Origin: Ophiura sarsii
Lineage: Eukaryota; Echinodermata; Ophiuroidea; Amphilepidida; Ophiuridae
Direction of reading: 5' to 3'
Assembly: GCA_035610835.1 (NCBI GenBank)
Contig: CM069443.1
Location: 56,809,266-56,873,265, forward strand
Length of the DNA: 64,000 bases
This document shows positions 54,001 to 63,000 of this stretch, piece by piece (the first letter of the stretch is position 1; each line of letters begins with the position of its first letter). The position numbers were made by a program, and so were the translations under genes. Below the pieces are notes generated by a model. It had not been told where the DNA came from and searched no databases. It was given only the letters and a program-made list of their open reading frames with translations.

Positions 54001-57000
54001 TGTTTCAAAAATGTCAGAATTATTGAATTTTATTACCTTATTAGGAATCACCATGAGACATGCATTGAAATAAGTATAAACATGCCTAGTATTGGTTCAG
54101 TAATCCTTGAGATAGACTTTGAAAATTGGGAAAGGTTTCTGTAAAATCTGTTTTGTATATGGTATAACTAATAGCCACATGGAAAGTGTTAAGAAATACT
54201 TATAGCTGCCGTCTTCGGATTTCTCACTATTACAAGGTTAGTTTTGTCAACCCTAGCTCAAGTTGGCCTATAGTTTTACTTTTCTGTAGATAGGGTCTAC
54301 TTACCAGTCAAACTGGGGAAGATCATGTGTATTGTACTTACACATAATCACATATCTCAAGAATTGCCAATGTATTTGTCTGAAATATTATAGGTCACAG
54401 CGAGGTAGCGAGATATATACCTTTCCAGATTTGTTCATACGGAGTAGTGGTGTGCTTTGTTTTAAGTTATCAACTGTTTTATACCCATTTTAGGCACACT
54501 GTATTATAGTAGTAACTTATTAGATTATCTTTTAAACATTTTTCAGATATCGATGAATGTCAGTTAGACCAGGACAACTGTGCACAAGTTTGTGTCAATA
54601 CAGTTCCAGGATTTACATGTGCTTGTGACCCTGGATTTGCTCTGCTTGTCAGCGATAACATCACATGTCTTCGTAAGTGTAACCTTTTGATTTGTAATTT
54701 AAGCTGATCAATTCAAACATTAAATTTCTTATGTCAGATCTTCAGTTTGACAGTATTTCTTTGCTTAGGGGCCGGGTTTCCAGTTTGGTATGGTTTGAAA
54801 ATAGTCACTGAAGCGCAATGGTCTTCAGTTCCTGTGAAATGTTCAATTTGTATGGGCACCTGCAAAATCATAAAGTATACTGCTGAAATGCAAATTCTGT
54901 TTATATGCATTGCCTTAAGGATCCACACCACAAAATAAACCCCCTATACTTTCTGTGTAAGATGGTCCTAATATTGCCTTAAGGATGCACACCACAAAAT
55001 AAACCCCCTATACTTTCTGTGTAAGATGGTCCTAATATTGCTTTAAGGATGCACACCACAAAATAAACCCCCTATACTTTCTGTGTAAGATGGTCCTAAT
55101 ATTGCTTTAAGGATGCACACCACAAAATAAATCCCCTATATTTTCTGTGTAAGATGATCCTTATAAAATGCCATTTGTCAAGATATGCGCCATCGGAGAT
55201 ACGCTTGTTTGTAGAACACCCAGGCCTAGCCCAGGCCTAAGCAATTCTAATGAATTACTGAGGTCTCTAAAATGACTCGGAAATTGGTACAGTATTGGTC
55301 AAAAGATCATTTGCATCAAAATTGTCTGATAATCTTCATTTATTAATAATTTGATCAACATTTCCGGCAAAATAAAAAACTTTGGAGGTTTTCATATTTT
55401 TCACCTAGATCAGGGTAATCACATCACATTCAACAGGTCTTTTGCCGTCTGCTCCATCATTTATTCAGCAATGTAAACTCTTTGAAATATATGCCCTAAC
55501 ACACTTGCTTTAAATTCAAGAATGATACAGACGTATGGTAAATAACACCAATATGGTAGGATACTAAAGATATCGTTTTATTTTGTTAATACTGTTTTTA
55601 AATTGTGTATATTTTTCAGCTGAGCGTCAGTGTCAGACTGCTCTCTCTTGTACCAATGGTGCCTGTGAACGTAATCCTGAAGATGGAACAGAGTTTTGTG
55701 ATTGCAACAGCGGCTATGAGCTATCTGATGTGGACGATACACTTTGTGTTGGTAAGTATACATAAAGCCCTGGGGTGGTACCTGTCTATCTAAAGGTACT
55801 TCTGATCAGTGTATTACAAGATAAACTATGTGACGAAAACATTGCACTCCCATCTTCATCAGTGATACAATTACTCATACAAGGTCTCTGATTGGTGGAA
55901 CAAATGATGTATCCATCTTTCTGACCAATCGGTGGGTAGTTCTCTAGTGGTTAAGGAGGGAATTTGAAATATAGTGCAAACATGGATGACTCTTTGATGT
56001 AGTACTAGTGGCCAATTGCTGTTCCCTCAATCATGGTGAAAGACCAGTCTTTGTGTAGTTTTGGTAACACAACATATCACCTCAAGCTTTATTGGGGTAG
56101 CTGAATGGAAATGTTACACTCTAATAAACTGTGCACATTGGCCTGTTGCAGCCCAAATGAAGCGAAAATGATTCTGATGATTTCATGATAATGGCAGGGA
56201 TAATAATTGGCTAAAAAGCGCTTTGGGATTGTGTTAGCATGATGTAAATTGCTAGAACCATCTAATTTAAATACAAAATATTGACTTGTATTTTGATGAT
56301 TACATTTACGACCAGAAGCTAACCCAGTCACAGGCACCCAAGCACATCAACATACACATCTTAACAACTCAAAAGTTACATGTTGTGAATAACATTTACT
56401 GTTTTCTTTCTTATAGACATTAACGAATGCGGTAGCACAGATACATGTGATGTGGACTTTGGGATATGTACCAACACAGAGCCTGGCTATACATGCTCTT
56501 GTCCTGATGGTTTCATACTAGGCAGTGATCGAAGATCTTGTATAGGTAAGTTTTACAGACATTTTAAGAGATTCTATTTTTTGATCAGTTGATTTCAGCA
56601 GATTTGAGTTCTCAAATTTCATTTCATCAACTTATTTTCAGCCCATTTTGAGGTAGTTTTCTAATTTCTCAATATTTCTCAGCCCGTTTCTTGTTATAAC
56701 AATTCCATATACTTAACCCCTCTTGGCACAACCTGTCTTTCGTACAAGAATTTCCATTGGTCAATTACATGATATAATCATCTTGATAACCAATTACAAA
56801 TTTGCTTATGCATATTTTATGCTAATCTTTTTGAAAATTGTAATTATTCTATCAATTTCTCTGATTGGCACCCGTATTTGTCACTTCCTAAATGTCAACC
56901 AATCGATAGGTAGTTCTCATCTTAAGTGTCGTATATGGCCGAACAGCTGGCGAAATATCAACATACACCCAACGTGCAAAACGTTTCCACAGCGAATGCT

Positions 57001-60000
57001 CAATTATACATAGCGTATTGATCACTACATTGTCACCCGCTCAAAACTTCGAACTTGCTCAAAAATGTGCATAAACCCCAGCGTATCTCTGCGAACCCTT
57101 AGCGGACCGCTAATGAATACAACGTATGCCAAATATATCATGAACGAATGACAATTACACGAACGTATACCCAAATTTCCCAAACGGCGGGCACACGTTT
57201 GCTCTATACACAGTGTGACAGGGCCTTTTGTGTTGAATAAGATTACAAACCTACTCTACACTATTACAATATAATACAACAATTTAAATTTAACAAGATG
57301 TGGTTGTTTCTTCTTCTTGTGCTTTTAGATATCAATGAGTGTTTTCATGAGTCCTTGTATGACTGTGATGTTAATGCACTGTGTGTCAATACTGTTGGCA
57401 GTTATACTTGTCAATGTGTCGAGGGATATATGGAAAATGGAGCAGTTTGTGATGGTAAGTCTTTTAATGTTGGCCTATTTCATTGCAATATCATCGGGAA
57501 GTTCGTTAGCTTATTCAATAATTATTGTCCTCAGCAGATGGACTCTTGCCTTTGTGCATTATTTGATGTCATGCCTAATTAGTCTAACAAGTCATACATG
57601 TAACTTTCCTCCAAAGTGTATAGTCCATTACCCTAGCAATGAAGAAACAACTTGGTTTCAACCCAGGGAGGGGGCATGTATAAGGTATACCAGTTTGGGT
57701 CGCATTTTTGCAAGGAAAACCCTAAATATGGGTCCCAAATCACGAAAAAAACCACCTAAATATGGGTCCCAAATCGCAAAACAAAACCAAATGTGGGTCC
57801 CAAATCGCAAAAAAATCAAATCAGCCATTTTTGTGTGGAAAAACACCCTTAAAGTTTGGTCAGGATTTCAACCCACGGCAGCACCATCTTGTCAAAAAAC
57901 AATTTGAGTACCCCCTAGAGGCTTAAAAAGGGAATTGAATCGCTATCTTTAAACTAACTGATCAGCATACCCATAATTGATAGGCAGCTACTGAGTAAAT
58001 TGTATTCGTCACTTGCAAGGAATGCCTTATAATGGGTAAATTACACAGTATTTTGACAAATCGTTTTTGACAGATATAAATGAGTGTACAACAGACCCAT
58101 GTGACCCCAATGCAGACTGTACGAATACAGAGGGATCATTCTTGTGTCAGTGTCAGAGTGGATATAATGGAGATGGACTCACATGTACAGGTAAACATTT
58201 TTTCATCAGTCATTTGATTGCCATTCGATGGCCATTTGTATCAATGACTATCTCTTGGACAGTATAGTGATTCCAAAAGCTGATCAAAGTCCAGGGGGTA
58301 AATGACATTTAAAAGAAAAGTCATACACTTTGTTGATGTCCTATAGAGTGACTTACAATTATGTATTGACCAAACAGGCTAGATCGACATTTGGATGAAT
58401 CTTTTAGGCATAATTTGGTACCAAACGTGCCACGAATCAACAATAACAAGCCGTGATTAGCCCCATTTAAAAAAATCACTGACGTTTCCAAATTCGTATT
58501 TTCAACATACTAAGAAAGCACTCTTACTGGAACCTGACAATACGTCACTGTTCTCTCAAAATCTTTTATCTACATCTGGCCCTTCAGTATGTATAAAGTA
58601 ATACTTCCTATGTATAACTTTTGGGCATTCTGCTCTAAACATGTTCAAGGGCCAAAACACATCCATTAAAACCTTGTAAGTGCTCTTGCCCCTAAACATG
58701 TATAAAACAACACCTCCTATGCATAACCGTTGGGCAATTTTACTCTATACATGTTAAAGGGCCAGAAGGTTTCGACCGATCAGCAATGAATTGTTCCTGT
58801 GAAAAGTACAGAGGTAGATGGATTGATAGATATTCAATTTGTCTTTTTACAGATATCGATGAATGTCAATTGGACCAGGACAACTGCGCACAAGTTTGTG
58901 TCAATACAGTGCCAGGATTTGCATGTGCATGTGACCCTGGATTTGCTCTGCTTGTCAGCGATAATGTCACTTGTGTCCGTAAGTTGTTGGAATTATATAC
59001 AAGGTGCAACAATAAGGACATCAATAATTTGTGGTATAGAATCAATTAAAAGTTTTGCAACCATTTTTTTCTCTCAATTTCATTCTCTATTCTACATGAT
59101 GGTTAATTGGACAGTCTTATTCTAACATTCAAGAATTCCTCTTAATTTGGTTCTAAATATAGAAGGAAACACTCCCTTCATAGTGTTACCAGAGAAATGT
59201 TGTGTTACACAAATTTACAGTGTGGTATGTTGGGATAATTTGGCATACTTTTCACTTATAACATAGAAACAGGTCTGGAAATTCAGATTTTTTTTCCAAC
59301 CAGCCAGTCGGGCCAGTCGGTCGGGTACTTTTTTGCATCTTCACCCGCCCGATGCAAAAGCTACCCGCTATAGGCAGGCGGGCAGGTGCTATTTCCAGGC
59401 CTGCATAAAAAAATGAAACATCTTTCTGGTAAAATGTTTGTTGAGTTACTGACTAAAGCAGGTACTTTTTTCTGAAACCAAAATATTAGTTTCGATAGAG
59501 AAAGGGATTGAATGAGGTCACTTACCTTTTAAATTTATTGTAGAAACACTATAATTTATTATAAGTGGCCAGAAGTTTCATATTACAGCCTTTTTCAAAT
59601 GATTATTTGTTTTTTATCTAGCTGAGCGTCAGTGTCAGACAGCGCTCTCTTGTACCAATGGTGCCTGTGAACGTAATCCTGAAGATGGATCAGAGTTCTG
59701 TGATTGCAACAGCGGCTATGAGCTATCTGATGTGGACCAGACACTTTGTGTTGGTAAGTACACCTGGTGGGATGGAAATTCTGTGCCTATTATTAGATTT
59801 TGCCCTGATGTCACCTCTCATTTTTTGATCTTTTGATTGGAATAATTTTGATTATTTGTTCATAATTATGTCAAAACATGCTCAGTTATTGTTTTATTTC
59901 TTTTTTCTCATTCTAGACATTGATGAGTGCGGAAGTTCTGATAGATGTGACATTGATTTTGGGATATGTACCAACACAGAGCCTGGCTATACATGCTCTT

Positions 60001-63000
60001 GTCCTGATGGTTTCATACTAGGCAGTGATCAGAGAACTTGTACAGGTAAGTCTAATAAATGTAATTTTGTTAGCTTGTCAAAGTAATTATGCTCTTGTCA
60101 ATATGGCTTCATAGAATCTAATCATAGAATATATGAACAGAAATGTAGTTCTCTGATTAGGCTAAATGAATAATGATAACATACCTGCTCAGTAGTATTG
60201 GTCTAAGTAAGAAAGGGAAAAAAGCACAATGAGAAAGAGAAAGAAAGAAAGTGATGCCAAAACAAATAAGGTTTTTAAAGATATAACTAAAAAAGGTATG
60301 CAACATCAACATCCTAGAAGGGGACATTTCAAGGCAAAAGGAACAGCTAATTAAAAGGGGGATTAATGTTTTTGAATGCTAAGACAATTCCTTTACTAAG
60401 ACTTTCTACACGGCAGGCGTCTGCAGACGACATTCCAAAATGTCAACGAAATGTTTCAAAAATGTCAAAATTATTGAATTGAATTACCATATTTGGAATC
60501 AACATAAGAAATGCATTAAGATAAGTACAAACATGCCTAGTATTGGTGCAGTAATCCTTGAGATAGATTTTGAAAGTTGGGAAAGGTTTCTGACAAATCT
60601 GTTTTGTATAGTGTAAAACCAGGGAGGAACATCTCTCTGGTAAAACCAATAGCCGCGTGGAAAGTGATAATACAAGTGGGAGAAATGGCTGATTGGATTA
60701 TTGGCATTAAACCAATACAATTGAAGATGATTAATATATCAAAGCTCTATAAATTGAAGTTAAAGGTTGATGAAAAAAGCATGCAAATAATGTTGTTGTT
60801 ATTTTGACAGATATCAACGAGTGCTTGGATGTGTCCTTGTACGACTGTGATGTTAACGCTCTGTGTGTCAATACTGTTGGCAGTTACACCTGTCAATGTG
60901 TCGAGGGATATACAAAAAATGGAGCAGTGTGCGATGGTAAGTTGATGGAGTAGTTGATGCTTTAAGGAGTAACGAATGAAACCGAATAATGTTATGGAAT
61001 AGTCCCATTCAATGCGGTACATGCAAAGGGCGAATAGGGAGACCCAAATGACCCTCACTGACTTTCAGAAAGTTCACACATTTATATGGATGCAAGTGGC
61101 TCGTTAAGGTCTTGTTAAATCAAACAGTTTTGTAGTTGTATTGCTTTTTCATACAAGCATAACTGCTCTTATTTTCAAAATCTCCTGATGTATACCTAAG
61201 CTGATATTGTATTGTTAAAGGTAGATGACCCGATCACATTTTCATAACACAGATTTTTCTCAAACATATGGAGATTTTCATATCATATGAAAGATCATAT
61301 TTTTCTGATTAACATACGAAAATTTGACGGTCCAAATCAGTATGATTACGAAGAAATCGGTGAAATAACATCAAATTACCGCGAAAAGTGGTTAACCACC
61401 AATATAGTTTGTGTACAACTCAATGGGCACATTTCACTGTATCTTGTGCGTCTAAAATAAGAACCATTAGAGTTATGCAACTCAAACTTTGGAATACAAC
61501 TTTTTTGAGGATGACCTTTCATGTCGAATAGAAAACTTCAAGTTGAAAATCGGAACATCTACCTTTAACAGAGTCAAGTTGTATACAAAATACACTTAAT
61601 TGTGCTTGCTTACCGATGCAAATTTGAATATAACCATTTTTTTTTACAGACATAAATGAGTGTTTAACAAACATATGTGACCCAAATGCGGATTGTATGA
61701 ATACACAGGGATCATTCTTGTGTCAGTGTCAGAGTGGATTTAATGGAGATGGACTCACATGTACAGGTAGGTGTATGGTATAACAGACCCAAGTTATCCA
61801 ATGCTGACTGTATGAATACAGAGGACTAGAGGTTGTATTGTGACATTTTAAAAACATTTTGTGACATTTTGGAATGTTGTCTGCAGACGTCTGGCACGTG
61901 GAAAGTGTTTAGTAGCCTATATGATAGCTGTACAGAAGGTCAATTTTATTACCTTAGATGCCCTTCAAACCATTGTTTCCCCACATTACACCCATGTGAT
62001 ATCCATAAGTAGTTCATGCCATAGACTTTATATATGACGATCAATTCCATCAGTGTTTAGAACTCAATAGTGTGGTCCAGTTGACACAGTGATAAATCGA
62101 TTACACACAACACTTTACCAGCAAATTCAACGTATCACTTTTATTTTCTACGCAAGTCCCTTTATACCATGGTCATATTAGTCACAGAATTCCTTCAATA
62201 TGTTACATAACAAAATGTACTGTTTTGTTTCAGATATCGATGAATGTCAGTTAGACCAGGACAACTGTGCACAAGTTTGTGTCAATACAGAGCCAGGATT
62301 TACATGTGCTTGCGATGATGGCTTTGCTCTACTCGTCAGTGATAGCATCAGTTGTGTTCGTAAGTGACTGGATTTATTTTTATTTTTTAGATTCAGTACA
62401 GGGTGGTTCAAAAAAGGTTAACCCATTTCTGGCAGCCATTTCTAGCTACTTACTAATTAAATTTGGTAAATGTCTTTACTTATTATCAAAGCAGAGGCTA
62501 TTAAGCATTACTTGGCAAAAAATCTAAGGATTGGCTGATTTTGATTATGAAATATTGAACGTTGAAGATAACATGTTCAAAATTGGTTTGTCCACAGTAA
62601 AATCCTTCTCATCTTAGTCCATTTGGCTAAATATTCTGAACAGGAATCAAAGACATGGCAAAAAGCATCAATAAGCAAAAATGGGAGTTGGTAAAGATTG
62701 CAATGGCCTAAAATCAAGTGTTTTGCTGTTTTGCCCAGGTATGACTTCTTTGAGAGAAACTTTGGGAGGCATCTGTGGACAAGTCAATTTTGCACAAAAT
62801 ATCTTAAACTGCCGAATTTCATGAACAAAAATAATCTAGATATTAGATTTTTTGCCCAGTGATGCTCAATAACCACTGCTTTAATAAAACACAAAGACAT
62901 TTATAAACATGAATTAGTAAATAGAAAATGGCTGTCAGATGTGGGTAAACTTTAGTGTTGAGTGTACCTGCCGCCATGATTGTGATACCAAAATAGTTAA

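Noticed and set aside
57335..57907. 190-residue plus-strand open frame
   Set aside because: It is out of frame with the true EGF exon at 57329-57454 and runs into intron with simple repeats.
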